Part shown: piece after piece, positions 8,626-16,326 of the stretch
How positions within the stretch are numbered: position 1 is the first letter of the stretch
Layout of the letters: the number at the start of each line of letters is the position of its first letter
Origin: Cellulomonas sp. PhB143
GTDB taxonomy: Bacteria > Actinomycetota > Actinomycetes > Actinomycetales > Cellulomonadaceae
Assembly (NCBI RefSeq): GCF_003752595.1
Contig: NZ_RKIJ01000011.1
Location: forward strand, 241,322-305,321
DNA length: 64,000 nt
Direction of reading: 5' to 3'
The notes under the pieces: model-generated
Told to the model about the DNA's origin: nothing
Database searches by the model: none
What the model saw: the letters and a program-made list of their open reading frames with translations, nothing else
Position numbers and translations under genes: made by a program

Positions 8626-9654
8626 GTGGTCGCCGCACGGCGCCGCGCGCCCGCGATGGCGGACGTGGCCCAGGTCGCGGGGGTCTCGCACCAGACCGTC
8701 TCCCGCGTGCTCAACGGGCACCCGAGCGTCCGTCCCCAGACGCGGGCCCGCGTGCTGGCGGCGATCGAGTCCCTCGGCTACCGGCGCAACAGCGCGGCGC
8801 GCGCGCTCGTGACGAGCCGGTCGGCGACGATCGGGGTCGTCACCACCGGTTCGCCGCTCTACGGCCCGACGAGCACGCTGTTCGCGATCGAGCGCGCGGC
8901 GCGGGACGCGGGGTACTTCGTCAGCGTCGCGGCCCTCGCGAGCTACGACGGCGAGGCCATGCGCACGGTCCTCGAGCACCTCATGTCGCAGGGTGTCGAG
9001 GGGATCGTCGTCATCGCGCCGCAGGACGACGTCGCCGCGGCCGTCGACTCGTTCAGCTCGCCGGTGCCGGTGGTGCTGGTCGCCGCCCGCGAGGGTGCCG
9101 GGACGGGCCTCGAGGTGGCGGTGGACCAGCGTGCCGGGGCGCGGCTCGCGACCGAGCACCTGGTCTCGCTCGGGCACGAGCGGATCATGCACCTGAGCGG
9201 TCCGGACGACTGGTTCGACGCCCGCGAGCGGGTGCTCGGGTGGCGCGACGCGATGGCGGACGCCGGCCTGGGGACCGCGGGACTGCTGGCCGCGGGGGAC
9301 TGGAGCGCGGAGCGCGGCTACCGCTCCGGGCTGGGCCTGGCGGACAGGACGGGCGCCGCGCGCCCGACCGCCGTGTTCGCCGGGAACGACCAGCTCGCCC
9401 TCGGTCTGCTCCGGGCGTTCTGGGAGCGTGGCGTCCGCGTGCCCGACGACGTCTCGGTCGTCGGGTTCGACGACGTCGAGGGCGCCGCGTACCTCGTGCC
9501 CGCCCTGACGACCGTCCGCCAGCCGTTCGACGAGCTGGGGCGCGAGTGCCTGGACGTGCTGGTCGCGGCGCTGGGCGACGTCGCGGTCGCGCGCGACGTC
9601 GCGATCGCGCCCCGGCTCGTGGTCCGGTCCTCGACGGCGCCGCCGACGGGCTGA
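8626..9654 (+). CDS. araR: LacI-family regulator, probable arabinose repressor (AraR type)
   Basis: 342 residues. The N-terminal helix-turn-helix is MADVAQVAGVSHQTVSRVLN, with the hinge helix SAARALVTSRSATIGVV, then a periplasmic-binding-like effector domain (ERIMHLSGPDDW, PTAVFAGNDQLALGLL, VSVVGFDDVEGAAYLVPALT). The GTG at 8626 is preferred because LacI proteins usually have several residues before the helix-turn-helix; ATG 8656 is the alternative and neither has a strong ribosome binding site. It directly precedes araBDA, and a LacI-like operator lies between. LacI-type AraR control of araBDA is known in some corynebacteria, which supports the symbol; the effector is inferred. Confidence 0.82.
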   Translation: MVAARRRAPAMADVAQVAGVSHQTVSRVLNGHPSVRPQTRARVLAAIESLGYRRNSAARALVTSRSATIGVVTTGSPLYGPTSTLFAIERAARDAGYFVSVAALASYDGEAMRTVLEHLMSQGVEGIVVIAPQDDVAAAVDSFSSPVPVVLVAAREGAGTGLEVAVDQRAGARLATEHLVSLGHERIMHLSGPDDWFDARERVLGWRDAMADAGLGTAGLLAAGDWSAERGYRSGLGLADRTGAARPTAVFAGNDQLALGLLRAFWERGVRVPDDVSVVGFDDVEGAAYLVPALTTVRQPFDELGRECLDVLVAALGDVAVARDVAIAPRLVVRSSTAPPTG

Positions 9655-9687
9655 GCGACTTGCTCTCCAGGGCGGGAGACGGCACGA

Positions 9688-9701
9688 TGTGAGCGTTAAC
9701 A
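9688..9701. promoter_or_regulatory. LacI-type operator before araB
   Basis: TGTGAGCGTTAACA is a 14-bp imperfect palindrome centred on CG (10 of 14 positions symmetric) and follows the LacI-family pattern AnCGnT at its core. It lies 34 bp after the regulator gene and 64 bp before araB, so the regulator at 8626 is the obvious ligand. Confidence 0.6.
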
Positions 9702-9765
9702 CGAAGAAGTGCGATCCGGGCGGCGCAGCCCGGACGACGGTCGACCCAGGGTGGAGCACGCGGCG

Positions 9766-11394
9766 ATGGGGCAGCAGGACGAGAGCAACGACGGCCGGGA
9801 GGCCGTCGCCGCCGGGCGGACCGCGCTCGGGATCGAGCTCGGCTCGACGAGGATCAAGGCGTGCCTCGTCGGCCAGGACGGGACCCCGCTCGCCACGGGG
9901 AGCCACGACTGGGAGAACCGGCTCGTCGACGGCACGTGGACGTACTCCCTCGACGCCGTCGAGGAGGGCCTGCGGGAGTGCTACGCGCGCCTCGTCGCGG
10001 ACGCCGAGGAGCGCTACGGCGTCCGCCCGACGACGTTCGGGGCGCTCGGCGTCTCCGCGATGATGCACGGCTACCTGGCGTTCGACGCGCAGGACGCGCT
10101 GCTCGTGCCGTTCCGCACCTGGCGCAACACCACCACCGGCCGTGCGGCCGAGGAGCTCACCGAGGCGTTCGGCCACAACGTGCCGCGGCGCTGGTCGGTC
10201 GCCCATGCCTACCAGGCCGTGCTCGACGACGAGCCCCACGTCGCGCAGGTGGCGTCGCTGACGACCCTGGCCGGGTACGTGCACCGCCGGCTCACCGGGC
10301 GCTCGGTCCTCGGGGTGGGGGACGCCTCGGGGATGTTCCCGCTCGACCCGCGGACGGGGGGCTACGACCGGCGGATGCTCGACGCCTACGAGGCGCTGGC
10401 CGCCCGCCACGGCGTGCCGTGGCGGCTCGCCGACGTGCTGCCGGAGGTCAGGGCCGCCGGCGAGGAGGCGGGGCGGCTGACGCCCGTCGGCGCCGCGTGG
10501 CTCGACCCGACGGGGACCCTCCGCGCCGGGGTCCCGCTGTGCCCGCCCGAGGGAGACGCGGGCACCGGGATGGTCGCGACCTGCTCCGTGGCCCCGCGCA
10601 CGGGCAACGTCAGCGCCGGCACCAGCATCTTCGCGATGGTCGTGCTCGAGAAGCCCCTCGACCGCGTCCACCCGGAGATCGACGTCGTCGCCACGCCCGC
10701 CGGGCACCCGGTCGCGATGGTGCACTGCAACAACGGCGCCGACGAGCTCGGCGCGTGGGCGCGGCTGTTCGGCGAGCTCGCCGCCGCGCTCGGCCGCCCC
10801 GCGGCGCCCGACGACGTCTTCCGCGCCCTGTTCCGCGCCGCCCTCGAGGGCGAGGCCGACGGCGGTGGCCTGCTCGCGTACAACTACCTGTCCGGCGAGC
10901 CGGTCACCGGGCTGGACGAGGGTCGTCCGCTCCTCGTGCGGACGCCGGAGAGCCGGCTGACGCTCGCCAACCTCGCGCGCGTGCAGGTCGACACCGCCTT
11001 CGCGACGCTCGCGCTCGGGATGCGGACGCTCGCGCAGGAGCGCGTGGCCGTGGACGCGCTGTACGCCCACGGCGGGATGTTCCGGACCGCGGGCGCCGCG
11101 CAACGACTGCTCGCCGCCGCGCTCGACGTCCCCGTGACGGTGGGCAGCGCCGCCGGCGAGGGCGGCGCGTGGGGGATCGCGGTGCTCGCCTCCTACCTGG
11201 GCGCGGGCGCCGGCGCCGATCTCGACACCTTCCTGCGCGAGCGGGTCTTCGCGTCCGCGCAGACCGTCACCGCCGAGCCGGACGCGGACGACGTCGCGGG
11301 GTTCGCCGTCTACCTGGACCGGTTCGAGGCCGGTCTCGACGCCGAGCGGGCCGCCGTCGCAGCGCTTCCCGCGGGAACCACGGAGGAGCGATGA
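9766..11394 (+). CDS. araB: FGGY-family carbohydrate kinase, probable ribulokinase
   Basis: 542 residues. Phosphorylates L-ribulose in L-arabinose catabolism. FGGY-family features: phosphate-1 motif ALGIELGSTRIKACLVG near the N-terminus, ALGVSAMMHGYLAFD, TWRNTTTGRAAEEL, GNVSAGTSIFAMV and the adenosine motif LYAHGGMFRTAGAAQRLLA, then SAAGEGGAWGIAVLAS. The ATG at 9766 follows GGTGGAG. It overlaps araD by four bases (ATGA), so the genes are translationally coupled. Kinase family is certain; the ribulose substrate is inferred from araD and araA beside it. Confidence 0.88.
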   Translation: MGQQDESNDGREAVAAGRTALGIELGSTRIKACLVGQDGTPLATGSHDWENRLVDGTWTYSLDAVEEGLRECYARLVADAEERYGVRPTTFGALGVSAMMHGYLAFDAQDALLVPFRTWRNTTTGRAAEELTEAFGHNVPRRWSVAHAYQAVLDDEPHVAQVASLTTLAGYVHRRLTGRSVLGVGDASGMFPLDPRTGGYDRRMLDAYEALAARHGVPWRLADVLPEVRAAGEEAGRLTPVGAAWLDPTGTLRAGVPLCPPEGDAGTGMVATCSVAPRTGNVSAGTSIFAMVVLEKPLDRVHPEIDVVATPAGHPVAMVHCNNGADELGAWARLFGELAAALGRPAAPDDVFRALFRAALEGEADGGGLLAYNYLSGEPVTGLDEGRPLLVRTPESRLTLANLARVQVDTAFATLALGMRTLAQERVAVDALYAHGGMFRTAGAAQRLLAAALDVPVTVGSAAGEGGAWGIAVLASYLGAGAGADLDTFLRERVFASAQTVTAEPDADDVAGFAVYLDRFEAGLDAERAAVAALPAGTTEER

Positions 11395-12101
11395 ACGAGG
11401 AGCTGCGCGCGGCGGTCGACGCCGCCCGGGTCCGGGTGGCCGCGCTGCACGCCGAGCTGCCGCGGTGGGGGCTCGTGGTGTGGACCGCGGGCAACGTCTC
11501 GGAGCGTGTGCGGGCGGGCGGCGACGGCACGGACGACCTGCTGGTGATCAAGCCCTCGGGCGTCACCTACGACGAGCTGACGCCCGAGGCGATGGTGGTG
11601 TGCGACCTCGACGGCGAGCTGGTCGAGGGAACCGGCGCACCGTCGTCGGACACCGCGGCCCACGCCTACGTCTACCGCCACCTGCCCGAGGTGGGCGGCG
11701 TCGTGCACACGCACTCCACCTACGCGACCGCCTGGGCGGTGCGGGGCGAGCCGGTGCCGTGCGTGCTGACGATGATGGCCGACGAGTTCGGCGGCGACAT
11801 CCCCGTGGGGCCGTTCGCGCTGATCGGTGACGACTCGATCGGCCGGGGGATCGTCGAGACCCTGCGCGGCTCGCGCAGCCCCGCGGTGCTCATGCGGGGC
11901 CACGGGCCGTTCACGATCGGGCCCGACGCGCGGGCCGCGGTCAAGGCGGCGGTGATGTGCGAGGAGGTCGCCCGGACCGTGCACGTCGCCCGCCAGCTCG
12001 GCGAGACCGTGCCGATCGCGCAGGGCGACATCGACTCGCTGTACGCGAGGTACCAGGGCGTGTACGGACAGCAGGACCACACAGAGAGGCGCGACGCATG
12101 A
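11391..12101 (+). CDS. araD: L-ribulose-5-phosphate 4-epimerase
   Basis: 236-residue class II aldolase-fold enzyme converting L-ribulose-5-phosphate to D-xylulose-5-phosphate. The motif order is [46 protein letters not shown] (metal-binding HTH), and [21 protein letters not shown] with the third metal histidine. The start overlaps the araB stop and the stop overlaps the araA start, giving a tightly coupled araB-araD-araA unit. Confidence 0.95.
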   Translation: MNEELRAAVDAARVRVAALHAELPRWGLVVWTAGNVSERVRAGGDGTDDLLVIKPSGVTYDELTPEAMVVCDLDGELVEGTGAPSSDTAAHAYVYRHLPEVGGVVHTHSTYATAWAVRGEPVPCVLTMMADEFGGDIPVGPFALIGDDSIGRGIVETLRGSRSPAVLMRGHGPFTIGPDARAAVKAAVMCEEVARTVHVARQLGETVPIAQGDIDSLYARYQGVYGQQDHTERRDA

Positions 12102-13606
12102 ACGACCCGTTCGAGGGCAAGGAGGTCTGGTTCCTCACCGGGAGCCAGGGGCTCTACGGCGAGGAGACGCTGCGGCAGGTCGCGGAGCAGTCGCAGGCGG
12201 TCGCGGCTCAGCTCGGCGCGGCCGGCGACGTCCCGGTGCGGGTCGTGTGGAAGCCGGTGCTCACCGACGCCGACGCCATCCTGCGCGCGATGCTCGACGC
12301 CGGGGCCGACGACGGGTGCCTGGGCGTCGTCGCCTGGATGCACACGTTCTCGCCCGCGAAGATGTGGATCCGCGGCCTCGATGCGCTGCGCAAGCCGCTG
12401 CTGCACCTGCACACGCAGGCGAACGTCGAGCTGCCGTGGGCCGATATCGACATGGACTTCATGAACCTCAACCAGGCCGCCCACGGCGACCGCGAGTTCG
12501 GGTACGTCCAGACGCGGCTCGGCGTGGCGCGCAAGACCGTCGTCGGGCACGTGAGCAGCCCGGACGTGCAGCGGCGCGTCGGGACGTGGGCGCGCGCCGC
12601 CGCGGGGTGGGACGCGGCCCAGCACATGCGCCTCGCCCGGTTCGGCGACAACATGCGGGGCGTCGCGGTGACCGAGGGGGACAAGACGGAGGCGGAGATC
12701 CGCTTCGGCGTCTCCGTGAACACCTGGGGCGTCAACGACCTGGTGGAGCGCGTCGAGTCCGTCGCGGACGCCGACGTCGACGCGCTCGTCGCGACGTACG
12801 AGGAGCTGTACGACGTCGTCCCGGAGCTGCGGGCGGGGGCAGCGCGGCACGAGTCGCTGCGCTACGGGGCTCGGCAGGAGATCGGCCTGCGCTCGTTCCT
12901 CGCCGAGGGCGGGCACACGGCGTTCACGACGACGTTCGAGGACCTGGGCGGCCTGCGCCAGCTCCCGGGCCTCGCCGTGCAGCGGCTGATGGCCGAGGGC
13001 TACGGGTTCGGCGCCGAGGGCGACTGGAAGACCGCGGTGCTGGTGCGGGTCGCGAAGGTGATGGGCCACGGGCTGCCCGGCGGCGCGAGCCTCATGGAGG
13101 ACTACACGTACGACCTGGTGCCCGGCGCCGAGCGCATCCTCGGCGCGCACATGCTCGAGATCTGCCCGTCGCTGACGACGTCGCGCCCGCGGCTGGAGAT
13201 CCACCCGCTGGGGATCGGGGACCGCGAGGACCCGGTGCGCCTCGTGTTCGACACCGACCCCGGGCCCGCGCTCGTGGTGGCGATGAGCGACCTGCGCGAC
13301 CGGTTCCGGCTCACGGCGAACGTGGTCACGGTGGTCAACGCCGGCCACGACCTGCCCCATCTGCCCGTGGCGCGGGCGGTGTGGGAGCCGGAGCCGAGCC
13401 TCGCGACGTCGGCCGAGGCGTGGCTCATGGCGGGCGCGGCGCACCACACGGTGATGACGACGGCGCTCGGCCGGGAGGCGTTCGAGGACTTCGCGGAGAT
13501 CGCGGGCGTCGAGCTCGCCCTGATCGACGAGACGACGACGCCGCGCGGGTTCCAGCGCGAGCTGCGCTGGAACCAGGTCTACCACCGCATGGCCCAGGGC
13601 CTGTAG
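12098..13606 (+). CDS. araA: L-arabinose isomerase
   Basis: 502 residues, close to the 500 of E. coli AraA. Converts L-arabinose to L-ribulose using Mn2+. Signatures: [16 protein letters not shown] at the N-terminus, [35 protein letters not shown], the active-site stretch [19 protein letters not shown] and LMEDYTYDL, and HHTVMT near the C-terminus. ATG 12098 overlaps araD. The operon end is followed by a C-rich stretch and palindromic element copy 1, which may terminate it. Confidence 0.97.
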   Translation: MNDPFEGKEVWFLTGSQGLYGEETLRQVAEQSQAVAAQLGAAGDVPVRVVWKPVLTDADAILRAMLDAGADDGCLGVVAWMHTFSPAKMWIRGLDALRKPLLHLHTQANVELPWADIDMDFMNLNQAAHGDREFGYVQTRLGVARKTVVGHVSSPDVQRRVGTWARAAAGWDAAQHMRLARFGDNMRGVAVTEGDKTEAEIRFGVSVNTWGVNDLVERVESVADADVDALVATYEELYDVVPELRAGAARHESLRYGARQEIGLRSFLAEGGHTAFTTTFEDLGGLRQLPGLAVQRLMAEGYGFGAEGDWKTAVLVRVAKVMGHGLPGGASLMEDYTYDLVPGAERILGAHMLEICPSLTTSRPRLEIHPLGIGDREDPVRLVFDTDPGPALVVAMSDLRDRFRLTANVVTVVNAGHDLPHLPVARAVWEPEPSLATSAEAWLMAGAAHHTVMTTALGREAFEDFAEIAGVELALIDETTTPRGFQRELRWNQVYHRMAQGL

Positions 13607-13653
13607 CCGCCGACCCCCCCGCCCCGCCCGCCGGCCCCCGCCCGCCCGCCCGT

Positions 13654-13719
13654 CCGCCGAGATGTCGAATTCCGCCCCTGATTCTTCGAATCTAGGGGCG
13701 GAATTCGACATCTCGGCGG
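13654..13719. repeat. 66-bp palindromic element, copy 1 (between araA and the CocE gene)
   Basis: Two perfectly complementary 26-bp arms (13654-13679 and 13694-13719) flank a 14-base centre that itself pairs as GATTC-TTC-GAATC. The arm core reads GAGATGTCGAATTCCGCCCC. One reading frame is open on each strand (AEMSNSAP...GAEFDISA type peptide). It lies between two convergent genes, so it may act as a bidirectional terminator, though there is no T-tract. A G-rich tail follows with a 19-bp direct repeat (13721-13739 and 13751-13769). Confidence 0.9.
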
Positions 13720-13720
13720 T

Positions 13721-13769
13721 GCGGTGGGCGACGGTGCGGTGCCCGGCGGGGCGGTGGGCGACGGTGCGG
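13721..13769. repeat. Direct repeat in the tail of palindromic element copy 1
   Basis: GCGGTGGGCGACGGTGCGG occurs at 13721-13739 and again at 13751-13769, a 30-bp period. The intervening GGTGCCCGGCGG also follows copy 2 at about 16298, so the repeated unit may be longer than the palindrome alone. Confidence 0.7.
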
Positions 13770-13770
13770 G

Positions 13771-15519
13771 TCAGCCCGCCTGGACGGGGAGCTGCAGGTA
13801 GGAGGCGTGCTCGCCACCGGTGTGGATGACGTGCTGTCCGTGGTTGACGGCGGACGTGTACTCGCGGATCGCGGGCATCATCGTGCCCAGGATCGGGCTG
13901 GCGCTGACGATCAGGCGCAGCTGCTCGCCCGGGTGGAACGCGAGCCCGACGGGGAGCAGGTCGATCTCGACGTCCACGACCTCGCCGGCGGAGAGCTTCT
14001 CGGGACGGTCGAACGTGTGCGCGGGGACGTCGTCGGTGGACAGCGCCTCGTCGAGGAGGCGCAGCGAGACGCGCAGGCGCCCGTCGGAGCCCTTGTACCG
14101 CAGGATCGAGCCGCCGCGGTCGGTGACGTCGTGGACGCGGGCGTTCTGGTTGGGCACGGTGAACTGCTGCAGCGGCGTGCCGAAGCGGTCGAGCTTCTGG
14201 ACCAGGACGAACAGGTCCATGTCGTCGGACCCCTTCGCCTCGACCCACAGGCGCGCCTTCGGGTAGCCGACCAGGACGGTCTCCTCCTCGAACCGGGTGA
14301 CGAACGAGACGTCGTCCGGGGTGGACCCGACGGCGTAGCCCGCGGTCGCCTCGGTCGTGGGAGCCGTGGTGGACAGTCCCCGGGTGTTCCCGTCGAGGTA
14401 GAACCGGGTCGGGGCGACGTCGGCCGGCGGGAACTGGCCGGCGGGCACGTCCACCCGGTCGGCTCCCTGGAGGTCGAGGACGGAGTAGCGCACGCGCGGC
14501 GTGCTCTCCCAGCCGTTGTCCTCGCCGCGGAGGTAGTGGTCGAAGAACCGGCGCAGGTCCTCGCGGTTGGTCTCGTCGTAGTAGTCGGGCCACTCCTGGC
14601 TGTTGTGGATGCGCAGCCACCTGTCCGGCGAGGCCATCCGCCGCCAGGCGCGGAACGTCCCCGCGGTGTGCAGGGTGTTGGAGTAGCTGGCCACCACGTA
14701 GGCGGGCACCGTGATCTTGTCGAACGCCGGGACCTTCTCGGCCCACAGCTCGTCCGCCAGGGGGTGCTCGTCGGCCTCCGCGATGATGTCCTCCTTGCGG
14801 CCCTTGCCCCAGAAGCTGAAGTCGCGCAGCTGGCGCGCGAAGCCGTGGTCGGGCATCCCACCGCGCAGCACGAGGTCGCGGTAGACGTCGCTGACGCCCT
14901 CCCAGGGGTTGATCGCCGCGAGGTGCGGCGGCTGCTCGGCGGCCGTGAACCACTGCGAGACGGCGAGGTAGGAGGTGCCGCTCATGGCGACCTTGCCGTT
15001 GCTCCAGTCCTGGACGCCCAGCCACTCGATCAGGTCGTAGGCGTCGCGGCCCTCCTGGCGGTCCCACAGGACGCTGTCGCCCTCGGAGTCGACCACGCCG
15101 CGGATGTCGGGGTTGCAGATCGCGTAGCCGCGCGCGCACCAGTAGGCGGGGTCGGGGCCCTCGAACTTCTCCAGCCCGGACACGATCGAGTTGTCCAGCC
15201 CGACGAGGCCGAACACGCCCATCACGCTGGGCGAGGTGCCCTGGCCCTTGCCGTAGGGGCTCCAGGCCATGATGACGGGCACCGGCTCGGAGCCGACGGG
15301 ACGGAAGACGTCGACGTGGATCGTCACGCCGTCGCGCAGGGTCACGGGGACGTCCTTGTCGAGCACGACGTCGGTGGTCAGCGGCGCGAACTGCGGGGCG
15401 ATCCGGAAGCCCGCCTCGAGCGTCCGGGTCCCGGGGTCGAACCCGGTGAGGATGCCGTACCGGCCGGTCTCCGGCGTCATCGGCGTCGACGGCATGTAGA
15501 TCTTCTGGTTCGCGCTCAT
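13771..15519 (-). CDS. CocE/NonD-family alpha/beta hydrolase
   Basis: 582 residues. An X-Pro dipeptidyl-peptidase-like (S15) hydrolase: N-terminal catalytic domain with MAWSPYGKG and IRGVVDSEGD, nucleophile Ser in KVAMSGTSYLAVSQW, the later acid/His region (WPDYYDETNREDLRRFFDHYL), and a C-terminal jelly-roll domain (RLWVEAKGSDDMDLFVLV, LPVGLAFHPGEQLRLIVSAS). The substrate is unknown; the family includes cocaine esterase, acyl hydrolases and peptidases. The ATG at 15519 follows AAGGAG. No signal peptide, so cytoplasmic. Divergent from a TetR regulator, with an operator inside its promoter. Confidence 0.87.
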   Translation of the reverse strand: MSANQKIYMPSTPMTPETGRYGILTGFDPGTRTLEAGFRIAPQFAPLTTDVVLDKDVPVTLRDGVTIHVDVFRPVGSEPVPVIMAWSPYGKGQGTSPSVMGVFGLVGLDNSIVSGLEKFEGPDPAYWCARGYAICNPDIRGVVDSEGDSVLWDRQEGRDAYDLIEWLGVQDWSNGKVAMSGTSYLAVSQWFTAAEQPPHLAAINPWEGVSDVYRDLVLRGGMPDHGFARQLRDFSFWGKGRKEDIIAEADEHPLADELWAEKVPAFDKITVPAYVVASYSNTLHTAGTFRAWRRMASPDRWLRIHNSQEWPDYYDETNREDLRRFFDHYLRGEDNGWESTPRVRYSVLDLQGADRVDVPAGQFPPADVAPTRFYLDGNTRGLSTTAPTTEATAGYAVGSTPDDVSFVTRFEEETVLVGYPKARLWVEAKGSDDMDLFVLVQKLDRFGTPLQQFTVPNQNARVHDVTDRGGSILRYKGSDGRLRVSLRLLDEALSTDDVPAHTFDRPEKLSAGEVVDVEIDLLPVGLAFHPGEQLRLIVSASPILGTMMPAIREYTSAVNHGQHVIHTGGEHASYLQLPVQAG

Positions 15520-15556
15520 CGTGATCTCCTTCTTCTCTCGTCGATCCGGTGCCTTC

Positions 15557-15586
15557 ACTATACAGAACACACATTCTGTTTGTCGA
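15557..15586 (-). promoter_or_regulatory. Promoter of the CocE-type hydrolase gene
   Basis: Minus-strand -35 TCGACA (15586-15581), 18-bp spacer, -10 TATAGT (15562-15557), then a leader with AAGGAG before the ATG. The spacer is almost entirely occupied by the inverted repeat 15562-15579, ideal for repression. Confidence 0.75.
15562..15579. promoter_or_regulatory. TetR-type operator
   Basis: ACAGAA, six bases, TTCTGT: a perfect 6-6-6 inverted repeat lying between the -35 and -10 boxes of the hydrolase promoter and abutting the -35 box of the TetR gene at 15615. Expected target of that regulator. Confidence 0.75.
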
Positions 15587-15608
15587 GAGGTCGGGCGATG
15601 GATACGCT
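15580..15608 (+). promoter_or_regulatory. Leaderless promoter of the TetR gene
   Basis: -35-like TTGTCG (15580-15585), 17-bp spacer and -10 TACGCT (15603-15608), six bases before the ATG at 15615. No ribosome binding site. The promoter abuts the operator, so autorepression is likely. Confidence 0.6.
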
Positions 15609-15614
15609 CGTGCC

Positions 15615-16202
15615 ATGCCCCGACTGACGGATGCCTCGCGCCAGCGACGACGGGACGACATCGCGGCCGCCGCGATGCGCTGCTTCGCCCGCGAAGGCTT
15701 CGGCGGCACATCGATGGCGCACATCATCAGCGAGGCAGGCTCCTCCGCCGGCTCCGTCTACTCGAACTTCGCGAACAAGGCCGAGCTCGTCCGGTTCGCC
15801 GCCTCGCGCGCGCTGGACGACCTGGTCGAGGCCGTCGGCGAGGAGCTGCCCGCCGAGCGCACCCCCGCGAGCGTCCTCGCGCACCTGCTCCGGCCGAGCC
15901 GCGACGAGGCCCGCGCCCAGCCGCTGCTGCAGATCTGGGCCGAGGTGCCGCGTGACCCGGAGCTCGAGGACATCGCGCGGACCAGCCTCCTCGCCCTGCG
16001 CGCGCTGGTGCGGACGGCGGTGCTGCCCTGGTGCGAGGCGCCCGCGCGCGCAGAGGTCACGCCGCCGGACGCCGCCGCGGACGCGATCGCCGACGCGGCG
16101 GTGACCGCCGTCCAGGGCTACCTGGTGCGGATCACCATCGACCGCGACGTCGACGTCCGGCTGCTCGCGTGCCGCATCGTCGCGCCGTTCGAGCGCCTCT
16201 GA
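15615..16202 (+). CDS. TetR-family transcriptional regulator
   Basis: 195 residues. N-terminal TetR helix-turn-helix (RRRDDIAAAAMRCFAREGFGGTSMAHIISEAGSSAGSVYSNF, about residues 10-52) and an all-helical ligand-binding domain with no recognisable ligand signature. The ATG at 15615 fits a leaderless start. It probably represses the divergent CocE-type hydrolase gene and itself through the shared inverted repeat. It converges with the antiporter gene; palindromic element copy 2 lies between their 3' ends. Confidence 0.88.
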   Translation: MPRLTDASRQRRRDDIAAAAMRCFAREGFGGTSMAHIISEAGSSAGSVYSNFANKAELVRFAASRALDDLVEAVGEELPAERTPASVLAHLLRPSRDEARAQPLLQIWAEVPRDPELEDIARTSLLALRALVRTAVLPWCEAPARAEVTPPDAAADAIADAAVTAVQGYLVRITIDRDVDVRLLACRIVAPFERL

Positions 16203-16228
16203 GCGCACCGCCCCGCCGGGGGGGCCGC

Positions 16229-16294
16229 CCGCCGAGACGTCGAACTCGGCCCCTGATCCGTCGAATCTAGGGGCCGAGTTCGACGTCTCGGCGG
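16229..16294. repeat. 66-bp palindromic element, copy 2 (between tetR and the antiporter gene)
   Basis: Perfect 26-bp arms (16229-16254 and 16269-16294) around a 14-base centre (GATCCGTCGAATCT). Relative to copy 1 the arms differ at several places (for example ACGTCGAACTCGG for ATGTCGAATTCCG), and each change is matched on the opposite arm, so pairing stays perfect. One frame is open on both strands. It lies between convergent genes, 26 bp after the TetR stop and 32 bp before the antiporter stop. Confidence 0.9.
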
Positions 16295-16326
16295 TGCGGT
16301 GCCCGGCGGTGCGGGGCGGGTGGCGG

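Noticed and set aside
13654-13719. Terminal inverted repeats of an insertion sequence
   Set aside because: The two arms are separated by only 14 bases with no transposase between them, and the same compact unit recurs elsewhere.
11720-15727. A 4-kb open frame on the minus strand opposite araD-araA and into the CocE-type gene
   Set aside because: It is a by-product of GC-rich codon bias: no family features, composition dominated by Arg/Ala/Gly/Pro, and the real genes in the other frames have clear motifs.
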